From Gynuella sp050296195 (lineage in GTDB: Bacteria > Pseudomonadota > Gammaproteobacteria > Pseudomonadales > Natronospirillaceae), in assembly GCF_050296195.1 (NCBI RefSeq), contig NZ_JBNKRB010000019.1: a stretch of 64,000 nt of DNA; one strand, written 5' to 3'. Under the pieces are notes generated by a model, which did not search any database, was not told the DNA's origin, and saw only the letters and a program-made list of their open reading frames with translations. A program made the position numbers and the translations under genes. Within the stretch, counting starts at the first letter, position 1, and the number at the start of each line of letters is the position of its first letter. This document shows positions 15,854 through 25,916 of this stretch, in pieces.

Positions 15854-18571
15854 TCAGTGAACCCGTTCGATAGAGGAGGTTGGTTGATAATTATAGTGCC
15901 GGAGCAGATTCAGAATCTCTGACGCCGGTAGAGGCTGGCTGACCAAATATCCCTGTGCATAATGACATCCCTGATCTTTAAGGAACTGTAGCTGTTCATT
16001 ATTCTCAACGCCCTCTGCCACAACCTCCATCGACATACTGTTTGCCATGGCAATAATCGCTTTGATGATAGCCGTGTCACCAGCACCTGATGCCTGACTA
16101 TGCAAAAAAGACTTATCAATTTTAAGGACATCAATTGGCAACTTCTGCAGATAACTAAAAGATGAGTAGCCAGTTCCAAAATCATCGAGAGCTATTTTGG
16201 TGCCAAGTGCATGCAGACGGTTCAAGGTGTTAACACTGTGATCCATGTTTTCAATCAGCACACTCTCTGTCAGCTCCAGCTCAAGATATTCCGCCGGCAG
16301 TTCAGAAGTCTGTAATATATTGTAAATCGAGTCGTATAAACCCTCCTGTCGCAGCTGATGACTGGAGAGGTTAACCGAGACCCGGATGTTACCAAAACCC
16401 CGTTGCTGCCAGATACTGGCTTCATCGCAGGCCTTATATAATACTTGTTCACCCATGGCATTGATCAGACCGATTTCTTCAGCAATAGGAATAAAATGCT
16501 CCGGCTCAATCAACCCCAAGGACTTATGATGCCAGCGGACCAGTGCCTCCACCGAATCAATACGCCCAGTCATCAAGTTCAGTTTGGGCTGATAATTAAC
16601 CGACAATTCATTTTCAGCAATGGCCCGGCGTAGGGATTTTTCCAGCTGCAACCGGTCAACAGATGCCTGCTTAAAGGTTTTTTGATAGTACTCGTAGGTA
16701 TTGCCACCCTTCTGGCGTGCACGGTTCAAGGCAATGCTGGCCTGATTTAATAACTGATGTCGGTTTTGTCCGTCCAGAATCGAAACGCCGATACTCGCGG
16801 TTACAATCAGTTCATGTTCATCCGCCAACACCGGGCGACTGATTTCCATCAGAATGTTGTCCAGCAAACGATTTAACTTATCGCGGGATCCAAAAAACTC
16901 AGCAATGACCACAAATTCATCACCCCCCACCCTGGCGCAAAACGCTGCCGGACTGGGCATATTGGTAATACGGGAGGCAATGTCCTTCAACAACAGATCA
17001 CCGGTTTCATAACCAAGGCTGTCATTGATCGCCTGAAAGCGGTCCAGATTGACCACTACAATCGCGAGAGAATCGGATGCCGCTTGCGGATTCTTCAGAT
17101 GACGATTCAGTACCTGGTGAAAATGACTCCGATTAGCCAGCCCGGTTAACTTGTCATAATTGGACAGATAATCAATCTCCACCTGCGAGCGACGCACCTC
17201 TGTCATATCACTACCAATGGCAATATAGTGACTGAGCTGACCATTGCTGTCGAAGATTCCATCAATGCGACATTTGAATGGAAATGACTCTCCGTTATAG
17301 CGTTTTTCCAAAATCTCACCCTGCCAATACCCCTTATGATTCAAGCTCGACATCACCAGGTAAGCCTGTGGCGAGGCACTGATATTGGCAAAGGGTTTAT
17401 TGATCAGCTCTGTACGATTGGCATGCATGATCCGACAATAAGCAGGATTGACTGACTGGACGATAAAGTCATAGCTCATAACGAAAATGGCATCATCGGA
17501 GTGATTAAACAAACTCGCCGCCAAACTCAGATCCTGTTCGTGATTCACCTCGCTGGTCACTTCACGGCGGGTGCCAATCATGCGGGTCACTCGGCCATGC
17601 TGGTCACGCTCGATCGCCCGCCCCGTATCCTCAACCCAGAGCCACCCCTGTCCAGAATTGTTCTTGACCCGATAACGCACCCGATAACTAGCTGTTTTTC
17701 CTTTCAGGTGCCGGAATAACTCTGCTTTGGCCTTCAGATAATCTTCAGGGTGTATCCAATCCACATAATCATAATCCCCGGTTTCATCTCTCGGCGGTAC
17801 CAGCCTGCTTCCCTCGGTCAGGTATGTTTCGCGGTTTTGCACATTCCAGTCCCAGATCCCCATATCACTGGCGGTAATGGCCATTTGCAGTCGTAACTGA
17901 CTGCTTTCAAGATCCCGGGTTTTGAGTACATCGCGTTCTTCCAGTTTGTGATTCAGATAATGCACTAGCTCACGATCCATAATCAGACGGGATGACAGCT
18001 GGCTGGCACGATAAACTGCGATGATCGTTATCAGATAAACAATCACCAGTACCGCGACAATCAGTGAATCTGCGGTACCCGTTGCGGCACGGATATATAT
18101 ACTGACAAAGGGGATTACAAACGCAATGAACAAACGAAAACGGACAAACAGCATGACACCGGAAAGCATCACCAGAACATTGATCATCAGGAGGGTAACC
18201 AATTCTGGATTGCCTACCCACAGAGGCGGTAATGAAAAAACGATGCCCTGCAGAAAAAATACCAGCGCCAACTGTCGTTCAATATATTGATAGCTGATTT
18301 CGGAAGGAAGTTTTTTAATCCATTGCCGGCCAGCAAACACCAGATAAGCACTTAACCCCGCAATCGTTGACCACCAGACAGACAGCCACACCAGGCTCAA
18401 CTCGGGCAAATAAACATAACCCGCACACAGTCCCACGAATAACATGCCACCTGCGTGCCGGGGTAATTCCTTGAAAATCATCCGATAAAACTCTGTAAAC
18501 GCCTTGGAAGAGCTGGTCGCTGTCATATTCTGATGCTGATCATAATTCACGAATTCGGTTAGCAGGTGCAA
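15854..18571 (-). CDS. Membrane PAS-GGDEF-EAL cyclic-di-GMP protein
   Basis: 905 aa. The N-terminal hydrophobic region (about 40-195) has several membrane helices and looks like a MASE-type sensor. Two PAS/PAC units follow (about 205-330 and 345-465), the first with the GWLWVEDTGRAIERD PAC sequence. The GGDEF domain keeps an intact ARVGGDEFVVIAE (about 549-553). The EAL domain keeps EALVRW (about 674), SVNLSSHQL and LDDFGTGYSSF. Both active sites look intact, so it may make or break cyclic di-GMP, often with GGDEF serving as a regulatory GTP-binding domain. The start could also be the Met at residue 16. Divergent from uvrD. Confidence 0.9.
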   Translation of the reverse strand: MHLLTEFVNYDQHQNMTATSSSKAFTEFYRMIFKELPRHAGGMLFVGLCAGYVYLPELSLVWLSVWWSTIAGLSAYLVFAGRQWIKKLPSEISYQYIERQLALVFFLQGIVFSLPPLWVGNPELVTLLMINVLVMLSGVMLFVRFRLFIAFVIPFVSIYIRAATGTADSLIVAVLVIVYLITIIAVYRASQLSSRLIMDRELVHYLNHKLEERDVLKTRDLESSQLRLQMAITASDMGIWDWNVQNRETYLTEGSRLVPPRDETGDYDYVDWIHPEDYLKAKAELFRHLKGKTASYRVRYRVKNNSGQGWLWVEDTGRAIERDQHGRVTRMIGTRREVTSEVNHEQDLSLAASLFNHSDDAIFVMSYDFIVQSVNPAYCRIMHANRTELINKPFANISASPQAYLVMSSLNHKGYWQGEILEKRYNGESFPFKCRIDGIFDSNGQLSHYIAIGSDMTEVRRSQVEIDYLSNYDKLTGLANRSHFHQVLNRHLKNPQAASDSLAIVVVNLDRFQAINDSLGYETGDLLLKDIASRITNMPSPAAFCARVGGDEFVVIAEFFGSRDKLNRLLDNILMEISRPVLADEHELIVTASIGVSILDGQNRHQLLNQASIALNRARQKGGNTYEYYQKTFKQASVDRLQLEKSLRRAIAENELSVNYQPKLNLMTGRIDSVEALVRWHHKSLGLIEPEHFIPIAEEIGLINAMGEQVLYKACDEASIWQQRGFGNIRVSVNLSSHQLRQEGLYDSIYNILQTSELPAEYLELELTESVLIENMDHSVNTLNRLHALGTKIALDDFGTGYSSFSYLQKLPIDVLKIDKSFLHSQASGAGDTAIIKAIIAMANSMSMEVVAEGVENNEQLQFLKDQGCHYAQGYLVSQPLPASEILNLLRHYNYQPTSSIERVH

Positions 18572-18646
18572 CCTGATAAAAGATGTCTGGTACTATTAGC
18601 AGATTAAACCAATTCTGAAATCCAGCAAGGAACCTAAGCCAACTTT

Positions 18647-20815
18647 ATGCAAATTCTTGAGCAGCTCGTACAGCTAAACTCACCCCAGCAGCAGGCGGTC
18701 AAGTCAGATCGCCAGCATTTACTGGTACTGGCAGGAGCCGGCAGTGGTAAAACCAGAGTACTGACCCACAGGATCGCCTGGCTGGTAGAGACCGGGCTCG
18801 CTTCTCCCAATGGCATACTGGCGGTAACGTTTACCAACAAGGCTGCCCGGGAAATGCGCCAGCGGGTTGAGGAGCTACTTCCTTTTAATCCGAGAGGCAT
18901 GTGGATCGGCACATTTCACGGTCTGGCCCATCGATTGCTCAAGGCCCACTGGAAAGCACTCAAGTTACCCGAAAGTTTTCAGGTGCTGGATTCTGATGAC
19001 CAGCTGCGTCTGGTCAAGCGCGTCATGGCTGACATCGGCATCAATGACGAGACCTTACAGCCGAAAACTGCTCAATGGTACATCAACGAACAAAAGGACG
19101 AAGGTCGCCGTGCAGCTCACGTTATGGAGTCCAACGACCCGTTTGACACAACCTTACGAAAAATCTACCTGGCTTATGAACAGGCTTGTGAACGTAGCGG
19201 AGTAGTGGACTTTGGCGAACTTCTGTTGCGGGCTCATGAGCTCTGGCTCAATCACCCTCCGATCCTGGAGCACTACCAGCAGCGTTTTCGCTACGTCCTG
19301 GTGGATGAGTTTCAGGACATCAACACCATCCAGTATGCCTGGCTGCGGGTATTGTGCGGCCAACAGAGCCATCTCACGGTGGTTGGAGATGACGACCAGT
19401 CCATTTATGGCTGGCGAGGGGCCAAAGTCGAAAATATTCAGCAGTTCAGCAAGGATTATCCAGACACCGAAATTATCCGACTTGAACAGAACTACCGCTC
19501 AACCGCCACTATTCTCAAAGCTGCCAACGCGGTCATCGACAATAACAGCGGACGCCTCGGTAAAGAACTCTGGACCACCGGCGAAGAAGGCGATCCCATT
19601 GATGTTTATGCGGCATTTAATGAAATCGATGAAGCCCGCTATCTGGCAGAGCAGATTGAACAACTGCTGGAACAAGGGGAAAACGCTCTGGATGTGGCCA
19701 TTCTGTATCGCTCGAATGCCCAGTCACGAGTGCTGGAAGAAGCCTTGATTCAGGCTCGCATTCCATACCGTATCTACGGCGGGTTACGGTTTTACGAGCG
19801 CCAGGAAGTCAAAAATGTTCTTGCCTACATGCGCCTGATTGCCAATCGTTTCGACGATGCAGCCATGGAGCGGATTATCAACGTGCCTACTCGGGCCATT
19901 GGTGGTAAAACCGTCGAAACCCTGCGGGCTATAGCCCGGGAACAGGGCTGTGCTTTGTGGCAGGCTGCCAGTCTGGCCGTTCACAACAAACTGTTACCCT
20001 CCCGCGCCAGTAATGCCGTTCACACGTTCATTGAACTGATTGACGAGCTCGAACAGGGAACAGCTGAGATGGAACTGCACGAGTTGACTCAATATGTCAT
20101 CGACGCCAGTGGGCTTAAAGAGCATCACCAGAAAGAAAAAGGCGAGAAAGCCCGCGCCCGTCTTGAAAACATGCAAGAGCTGGTCTCTGCAACCCGGAAT
20201 TTCAATGTCGAGCAGGAAGATGTGATCAGTCCGCTGGATGCGTTTCTGTCTGAAGTATCACTCGATGCCGGTGAGCGCCAGGCCGACGACAGCAAGGACA
20301 GTGTCAGTCTGATGACCTTGCACTCGGCCAAAGGCCTGGAATTTCCCTATGTCTTCATCGTTGGTATGGAAGAAAGCCTGTTTCCACATAAAATGAGCAT
20401 GGACGAGTTGACCGGACTGGAAGAGGAGCGGCGGCTCTGTTATGTCGGTATCACTCGTGCCATGCGCAAACTGACCGTCTGTTATGCCGAATCACGTCGA
20501 ATGTTTGGTAATGAAACATTTAACCGCCCCTCCCGCTTCATCAGTGAAATCCCGGCTCAATTACTGAATGAAATCCGCCTTAAATCGACTCTAGGGTCCG
20601 GATTCAGCGCTGCGGGTTCAGGCTTCAAAGAAGAGGTAGCCTCGGGTTACGGTATTCAACTTGGGCAACGGGTCATGCACCCTTTCTTTGGCGAAGGTGT
20701 TGTCATGGCCGCTTCCGGTAATGGCGCCAATGCATCTGTAACGGTGGAGTTCGAAAGCGAAGGAACCAAAGAACTCATGCTACAGTACGCCAAACTGTCA
20801 GCGCTGGAATCCTAA
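18647..20815 (+). CDS. uvrD: DNA helicase II
   Basis: 722 aa, near-identical length to E. coli UvrD (720). A 3'-5' SF1 helicase for mismatch and nucleotide-excision repair. Q motif LNSPQQQAV, Walker A GAGSGKTRVLT (30-36), motif Ia FTNKAAREM, GTFHGLAHRL, motif II VDEFQDIN, motif III GDDDQSIYGWRGA, motif IV LEQNYRST, motif V TLHSAKGLEFPYVF and motif VI YVGITRA are all present. The C-terminus carries a Tudor-like tail (LGQRVMHPFFGEGVV). No frameshift or loss seen. Confidence 0.97.
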   Translation: MQILEQLVQLNSPQQQAVKSDRQHLLVLAGAGSGKTRVLTHRIAWLVETGLASPNGILAVTFTNKAAREMRQRVEELLPFNPRGMWIGTFHGLAHRLLKAHWKALKLPESFQVLDSDDQLRLVKRVMADIGINDETLQPKTAQWYINEQKDEGRRAAHVMESNDPFDTTLRKIYLAYEQACERSGVVDFGELLLRAHELWLNHPPILEHYQQRFRYVLVDEFQDINTIQYAWLRVLCGQQSHLTVVGDDDQSIYGWRGAKVENIQQFSKDYPDTEIIRLEQNYRSTATILKAANAVIDNNSGRLGKELWTTGEEGDPIDVYAAFNEIDEARYLAEQIEQLLEQGENALDVAILYRSNAQSRVLEEALIQARIPYRIYGGLRFYERQEVKNVLAYMRLIANRFDDAAMERIINVPTRAIGGKTVETLRAIAREQGCALWQAASLAVHNKLLPSRASNAVHTFIELIDELEQGTAEMELHELTQYVIDASGLKEHHQKEKGEKARARLENMQELVSATRNFNVEQEDVISPLDAFLSEVSLDAGERQADDSKDSVSLMTLHSAKGLEFPYVFIVGMEESLFPHKMSMDELTGLEEERRLCYVGITRAMRKLTVCYAESRRMFGNETFNRPSRFISEIPAQLLNEIRLKSTLGSGFSAAGSGFKEEVASGYGIQLGQRVMHPFFGEGVVMAASGNGANASVTVEFESEGTKELMLQYAKLSALES

Positions 20816-20931
20816 TATCATCCGATAAATACAGTTCCTCCTTAACAGGCTTCGATGATTTGCTCGCAACGCCACGCAGAAGTTGTTCTAAAGTCTGTTA
20901 ATTAACCAAGTTGTAATCACAGGGTTCACGC

Positions 20932-22380
20932 ATGAATCTACCGGCGTTATTTAAATTAAGCCTGTTTCCCGTCATGGCTTTCGGTCTGGTGGATCTGGTT
21001 TTTTCATTTTTATCCATGCTGGTGTTCCGGGATGATGTCTATCGTTATTTTTATGAAACCGGCGTGGCATTTTTTTCCATTTCTGTGTTCCTGGCCATTC
21101 TGCTGAAATTCGAAATCACTCGCATCCGGTTACAGGAAGCCATTCTGTTTGTAACCCTGGCCTGGATCTCCGCAGGCTTTCTGGCCAGCGTCCCCTTTAT
21201 TCTGATTTCTGGCCTTACGCTAACGGATGCGGTATTCGAATCCCTATCTGCATTAACGACTACCGGCGCAACAGTCATGTCCGGACTCGATGCCATGCCA
21301 AAAACATTGTTGCTTTATCGTCAGACCCTGCAGTGGTTCGGTGGACTCGGGATTATCATTCTCATGGTGGCCATCATGCCCATGCTGAACATCGGCGGGA
21401 TGAAAATGTATAAGGCTGAAACACCCGGACCAATGAAAGACGACAAACTGGTTCCCAGGGTATCCAAATCCAGCCGCTATCTCTGGGGGGTCTATCTGAC
21501 GATCACCGTGCTGTGTACCGTGTCCTATTATCTGGCCGGGATGGATTGGTTTGATGCGGTTTCCCACGCCTTTTCAACCGTTTCCACCGGAGGGTTTTCA
21601 CCACACGATGCCAGTATGAAATATTTCGACAGCGTAGCCATCGAAATGGTATCGAATGTCTTTATGATTGCCGGGGCACTCAATTTTGGTGTTCACTTCG
21701 TGGCTTATAAGAGTCGCGATATCAAAGCCTATTGGCGTGATGAGGAAACTGTTTTATTTCTGGGTATCATCGCACTGGCAACCTTGGTGGTTGCCATATA
21801 TCTGGCTCTCAATCAAAGCCAATACACGTTCTGGATGGCACTGCGATCAAGCTTATTTCAGGTAATTTCGTTTATTACCAGCACCGGGTTTGCATCTGAC
21901 AGCTTCACCGACTGGCCGATATTCTGCGCCATTGTTCTGGTGATCGTGGGTTATGTGGGAGGCTGTGCAGGCTCCACCGCCGGTGGCAACAAAGTCATCC
22001 GGACCCTGCTGGTATTGAAGACCAACTATCGGAATATCAAACAGCTGATCCATCCGAAGGCCTTGTTTACCATCAAAAGTAATGGCCGGGTCATTGGTGA
22101 AGACGTTCTGGATTCTGTCCGTGCGTTCATGTTTTTTGCGTTTCTGGTGTCTCTGATATTTATACTGCTGCTCATGGCCAATGGCCTGGACCTGTGGACT
22201 TCCATTACCGCCGTGGCCGCCTGCGTCAATGTGCTGGGTCCGGCATTTGGTGAGCTCGGTTCCAACTTTCAACCGCTCAATGATTTTTCCACCTGGCTGA
22301 TGAGTCTGGCAATGGTCATGGGTCGTCTGGAATATTTTACCGTCTTATTGTTATTTAGCGTCCGTTTCTGGCGGGCGTAA
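20932..22380 (+). CDS. trkH: TrkH-family potassium uptake protein
   Basis: 482 aa, with multiple transmembrane helices and the four pore loops of the Trk/Ktr/HKT family: TTTGATVMSG, STVSTGGFSP, ITSTGFASDS and the last near AACVNVLGPAFGELG. The GGCAGSTAGGNK loop that gates the pore is also present. Works with the cytosolic TrkA subunit, which is not nearby. Usual length for TrkH (about 483). Confidence 0.93.
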   Translation: MNLPALFKLSLFPVMAFGLVDLVFSFLSMLVFRDDVYRYFYETGVAFFSISVFLAILLKFEITRIRLQEAILFVTLAWISAGFLASVPFILISGLTLTDAVFESLSALTTTGATVMSGLDAMPKTLLLYRQTLQWFGGLGIIILMVAIMPMLNIGGMKMYKAETPGPMKDDKLVPRVSKSSRYLWGVYLTITVLCTVSYYLAGMDWFDAVSHAFSTVSTGGFSPHDASMKYFDSVAIEMVSNVFMIAGALNFGVHFVAYKSRDIKAYWRDEETVLFLGIIALATLVVAIYLALNQSQYTFWMALRSSLFQVISFITSTGFASDSFTDWPIFCAIVLVIVGYVGGCAGSTAGGNKVIRTLLVLKTNYRNIKQLIHPKALFTIKSNGRVIGEDVLDSVRAFMFFAFLVSLIFILLLMANGLDLWTSITAVAACVNVLGPAFGELGSNFQPLNDFSTWLMSLAMVMGRLEYFTVLLLFSVRFWRA

Positions 22381-22464
22381 TAACGAAGAAGATCACTGAT
22401 GCATTTGACCATTTGCAAGTCCTGTCTAAAACATAACCAGGATCAAAAAAACAACAAATATAAT

Positions 22465-22479
22465 TGAGAATATATATCA
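22465..22479. promoter_or_regulatory. Fur-box-like site upstream of bfd
   Basis: TGAGAATATATATCA matches the 7-1-7 Fur consensus TGATAATNATTATCA at 11 of 14 arm positions. It lies about 50 bp before bfd, which is commonly iron-repressed through Fur. The AT-rich context makes chance matches likely. Confidence 0.4.
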
Positions 22480-22527
22480 TTTGCATTATTATTTTTAATT
22501 AACGATCTTCTTATCTATGTAACTGAT

Positions 22528-22707
22528 ATGTATATTTGTCTTTGTAAAGCCATCAGCGATAAAACCATCGTTCAGTCAGCCCAAAATGGCTGCGATTATA
22601 CGCAAATCCGTAAACAGACTGGGGTTGGTACTGAATGCGGAAAATGCACTCAGGTTGCCAAGTCTCTGGTCAAAGAGGTGATTTCAACCGTCAAAATTTC
22701 AGCCTGA
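22528..22707 (+). CDS. bfd: Bacterioferritin-associated ferredoxin
   Basis: 59 aa [2Fe-2S] protein that delivers electrons to bacterioferritin to release stored iron. The four ligands are in the family pattern: C4-x-C6 and C37-xx-C40, within MYICLCKAISDK and GTECGKCTQ. bfr lies 175 bp downstream in the same direction, with its own promoter-like sequence, the usual neighbourhood for this pair. A Fur-like box precedes it. Confidence 0.93.
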   Translation: MYICLCKAISDKTIVQSAQNGCDYTQIRKQTGVGTECGKCTQVAKSLVKEVISTVKISA

Positions 22708-22819
22708 CATCATCTGTTCGGTTGATGTCAGCTAAAGACCACTGCCTGCTGAGGCTGTCTACAGCTTCAGTATTCTGCTTTTTCTTATTTCCAACTCGTC
22801 CATCTAACACCTTTTTCAT

Positions 22820-22848
22820 TTGCTGCACTATGTCTGCTTGGCTATATT
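22820..22848 (+). promoter_or_regulatory. Candidate sigma-70 promoter of bfr
   Basis: TTGCTG, a 17-bp spacer, then TATATT, about 35 bp before the bfr start codon. It would let bfr be expressed apart from bfd. Confidence 0.4.
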
Positions 22849-22882
22849 GCCCTTTTATAAAACGTGATTGAGGAGTCTGTTC

Positions 22883-23353
22883 ATGAAAGGTGACGCAAAA
22901 GTCATACAATATCTGAATGATGTACTGGTCAACGAACTGGTCGCCATCAATCAGTATTTCCTGCATGCCAAAATGTATAAAAACTGGGGCCTGGATAAAC
23001 TCGGTGGGAAGGAATATCACGAATCCATCGACGAAATGAAACACGCTGACAAACTGGTTGAGCGTATTTTGTTCCTGGAAGGGGTTCCCAATGTGCAGAA
23101 GCTGGGCAAGTTGCTGATCGGCGAAGACACCAAAGAAATGCTTGAATGCGATTTGAAACTGGAAAATATGGCCGTTCCAGCCCTGCGCGAGGCCATCGCC
23201 TATTGTGAGTCAGTCCAGGATTATGTTTCCAGAGATCTGCTGGAAGATATACTCGAATCCGAAGAGGAGCATATCGACTGGCTGGAAACACAACTGGATC
23301 TGATCAATAAAGTAGGTATCGAAAACTACCTGCAAAGCCACATGGATTCTTAA
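22883..23353 (+). CDS. bfr: Bacterioferritin
   Basis: 156 aa from the ATG giving MKGDAKVIQYLN. It has a GAGG ribosome site, so the in-frame ATG 15 bp upstream is not needed. Iron-storage 24-mer with haem between subunit pairs. Ferroxidase ligands E18, E51, H54, E94, E127 and H130 are all present, and M52 is the haem ligand, so this is a functional haem-type subunit. Convergent with the M50 protease gene, with a gap of only 10 bp. Confidence 0.96.
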   Translation: MKGDAKVIQYLNDVLVNELVAINQYFLHAKMYKNWGLDKLGGKEYHESIDEMKHADKLVERILFLEGVPNVQKLGKLLIGEDTKEMLECDLKLENMAVPALREAIAYCESVQDYVSRDLLEDILESEEEHIDWLETQLDLINKVGIENYLQSHMDS

Positions 23354-23363
23354 CTCCGGTTCA

Positions 23364-24419
23364 TCAGCTTCTCAATACCGCATCGGCCAGCTCAGTGCCT
23401 GGCAGGCCGGTGCCAGCAAGAGCCAGAATAATGGCCACCAACGCCACAAACACCAATACATACCAAGTCAGTGAAAACAGAATCCCATAACGGTCAAGGG
23501 TTGGCCTTGGATCCAGTCGTGACTGTGAACGTGCGGCCATCAGGTCGAGAAATCCCAATATAATAAAAAAGGCCAGCAATCCGAGCTTCAACAGTAATGC
23601 CAGTCCTAAACCGCTGATCGACAAGGCCAGCACCAGATAAAAGCCCAGCTTGCGGTTACCAGATTGGGCCAGCGACTGAAAGGCATGCCCTCCGTCGAGA
23701 GGGAGGATCGGCAACAGGTTGAACAGATTAACCAATGCCCCTATAGACGCCACCAAGCCGGCGAAGTGATTACCTGTGAACAAATACAGCACATAAAACA
23801 CCACGGTCATGAGCAGGCCGAAACTTGGTCCCATCAGGGCAATGAACACATCCTGCCAATGGGTTTTTGCCCGCTCACCAAGCGCAATACCGCCGACGAA
23901 TGGAATCAGATACATACCTTTGGTCTTCAAACCCGAACGTTTCATGGCCCACAGGTGACCATATTCATGAAAAACCATTATGCCAATCAGCGCAATGGCG
24001 AACTGCCACGACAGCAATACACTCCATGCCGCCGCAGATAAGCCGAGCATGACCACCTGGATCACCTTGACACTCTTGAACAACTTGAACACCAGACCAC
24101 CCCAGGCAACCACTGAGCCGGTGTTGGCACCCTTGGACTGTGGCAAGGCAACCGCCTCAATGGCGACATGATGCTCATCAACCACGGAACCTTCATTCGA
24201 CAACTGCAGACTCACCTTCATGGTTTCAGGATTGATCAGATAGTCGATCTGATCAAAAGGGCGGGGCTCATCATCATTCAGTTCCACCGAGCCGGACCAA
24301 TAGTGGTGCGGTTGCTGTAAAATGACTTCGCCATTAATCAACAATTTTTGCTGCTGTTGTTCCGGGTCGATCATCAGATCAATGTTCTGATCCTGGTATT
24401 GGATACTCATCAGATTCAT
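23364..24419 (-). CDS. M50 (site-2-type) zinc metalloprotease family membrane protein
   Basis: 351 aa. About 110 residues of soluble, beta-rich N-terminal sequence are followed by several membrane helices. The zinc motif HEYGH lies in MVFHEYGHLWAMKRSG and the third ligand in LLPILPLDGGHAF, both intact, so an active intramembrane protease is expected. No PDZ domain is seen, unlike RseP. The gene starts within the last codons of the rhomboid gene (ATGA overlap), so the two are translationally coupled. The substrate is unknown. Confidence 0.85.
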   Translation of the reverse strand: MNLMSIQYQDQNIDLMIDPEQQQQKLLINGEVILQQPHHYWSGSVELNDDEPRPFDQIDYLINPETMKVSLQLSNEGSVVDEHHVAIEAVALPQSKGANTGSVVAWGGLVFKLFKSVKVIQVVMLGLSAAAWSVLLSWQFAIALIGIMVFHEYGHLWAMKRSGLKTKGMYLIPFVGGIALGERAKTHWQDVFIALMGPSFGLLMTVVFYVLYLFTGNHFAGLVASIGALVNLFNLLPILPLDGGHAFQSLAQSGNRKLGFYLVLALSISGLGLALLLKLGLLAFFIILGFLDLMAARSQSRLDPRPTLDRYGILFSLTWYVLVFVALVAIILALAGTGLPGTELADAVLRS

Positions 24420-25831
24420 GAATTGGAATACTTCTTCGCTGTTTCAGGGTTGTTATGGGCAAAAAAACGGGCAAAGTCCCGTCTCAATTCGTTACTTTCC
24501 ACGTCAGATAGCACTTTCATACTAACTGCCTCGGCAAACATTTTTTCCGCCAGAGCAGGTTGTCCGGAGGTTAACAGTTTTACCAGAATTTTGGACAGCA
24601 ACATTGCCGGTATTTGAGGATGGGGTTGTGCCAGGGACCAGTACTCTTTCAACATTGCCTGTTCCGATACCTCAAACTGACCGTCAGCAAGACTGGCCCG
24701 CAACAGCCCAGAGGCCGCAAGATGGAATGTTTTGTTATCCGGATGGACTTTTTCCAAGTGATACAACTGGAAAAATACCCGATGACTGAGAGGATGCTGC
24801 TTGGCCAATCGCCAGAGTATTTTTTTTGCACGGACAAAGTCTGCCTGATTCACCGCCTGCAGCGCCTGTTGCAACTGCTCCCGGTAATCAGCATCGTCAT
24901 CACGATTTTCAATGATTTCCTGATTCACCCTGGCCCAGCTGTTCCGACCACTCCATACCAGCAAGGCGCCGCAGGCCATACCTCCGGCATGAGCCGCATA
25001 GGCAACCGGGGCATCACTGAAAACCAGGTCAAACAACTCTTTGGCAATCCATACCGGCAGAATTAACAATGCAGTGGCACGGAAATAATTGAATGCCACG
25101 CCGATAAAATAGAAAAACCGGATTTTCCGATGCCCGTATGCTGCAACATACATCCCCATCACGCCCGAGATGGCACCGGACGCCCCCACCAGCGCAGACG
25201 GTGAACCCCAGTTCAGCAAACCAAAAAACAATGCTCCAACCGCTCCGCTGAACAGGTAGAAAATTAAATAATTCATACTGCCCAGAAGTTGCTCAACCGT
25301 CATTCCCACCAGCAACAGAATAATCATGTTGCCCAATAAATGCTCCAGGCCACCATGCAGAAACTGATGGGAAAACACAGTCAACACAGATATTTGCGCC
25401 GGGATAAAACCATAACGATTCCAACTCAGCTCGCTGACCTGGCCAGAGAGGATCCGGCCCCGTGATGCGAGTATGGGTTTATCGTAATCAACAAATTCAG
25501 GCAGATGTTGGCTGGCATATGGCTGATAATCAGCATCTACCAACATAGCCACTGCAATCTGATGCTGATCCGCTATAGATAACTGCTCCGGGTGCTCGAT
25601 TGTCAGCAGAGGAGAATTAAAGCGGCCACTTTGCTGCAGATAACTTTGATATACCGGCAACTCCTGAGGCAAAATGTCCAACCGGCTGTAGGCTTCTGCA
25701 ATCTGATCGAGCCGACGACTGTCACCAATGGAAGTCCAAATAAAAATCACGCAGTTGAACAAAATTAACAACCAGGTCACCAATGGTGGTCGGGTAATGT
25801 CAAAGGTTCGTTCCATTGGCAGGATGAGCAT
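24416..25831 (-). CDS. Rhomboid intramembrane serine protease with long C-terminal helical domain
   Basis: 471 aa. The first membrane helix is near residue 15-35, followed by an unusual 110-residue extracytoplasmic insertion before the rhomboid core. The core has the catalytic Ser in GASGAISGVMG and the His in AAHAGGMACG, plus the HGGLEHLLGN loop, so the dyad is intact. The last 170 residues are soluble and helical, with repeat-like spacing (possibly TPR), ending in AKKYSNS. First gene of a two-gene operon with the M50 protease. It is too long, and its context is wrong, for rhombosortase. Confidence 0.85.
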   Translation of the reverse strand: MLILPMERTFDITRPPLVTWLLILFNCVIFIWTSIGDSRRLDQIAEAYSRLDILPQELPVYQSYLQQSGRFNSPLLTIEHPEQLSIADQHQIAVAMLVDADYQPYASQHLPEFVDYDKPILASRGRILSGQVSELSWNRYGFIPAQISVLTVFSHQFLHGGLEHLLGNMIILLLVGMTVEQLLGSMNYLIFYLFSGAVGALFFGLLNWGSPSALVGASGAISGVMGMYVAAYGHRKIRFFYFIGVAFNYFRATALLILPVWIAKELFDLVFSDAPVAYAAHAGGMACGALLVWSGRNSWARVNQEIIENRDDDADYREQLQQALQAVNQADFVRAKKILWRLAKQHPLSHRVFFQLYHLEKVHPDNKTFHLAASGLLRASLADGQFEVSEQAMLKEYWSLAQPHPQIPAMLLSKILVKLLTSGQPALAEKMFAEAVSMKVLSDVESNELRRDFARFFAHNNPETAKKYSNS

Positions 25832-25916
25832 AAAGTCTCACTATCATTCAAACGTTTAACCCAGGCCCTTTGAGCTAACCCATGGACCCGCGACAGAGTA
25901 ACGATTCACAAGAATA

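Noticed and set aside
24416..25831. Rhombosortase (GlyGly-CTERM processing) reading of the rhomboid gene
   Set aside because: Rhombosortases are about 200 aa. This protein is 471 aa with extra domains, and no GlyGly-CTERM tail was seen in the window.
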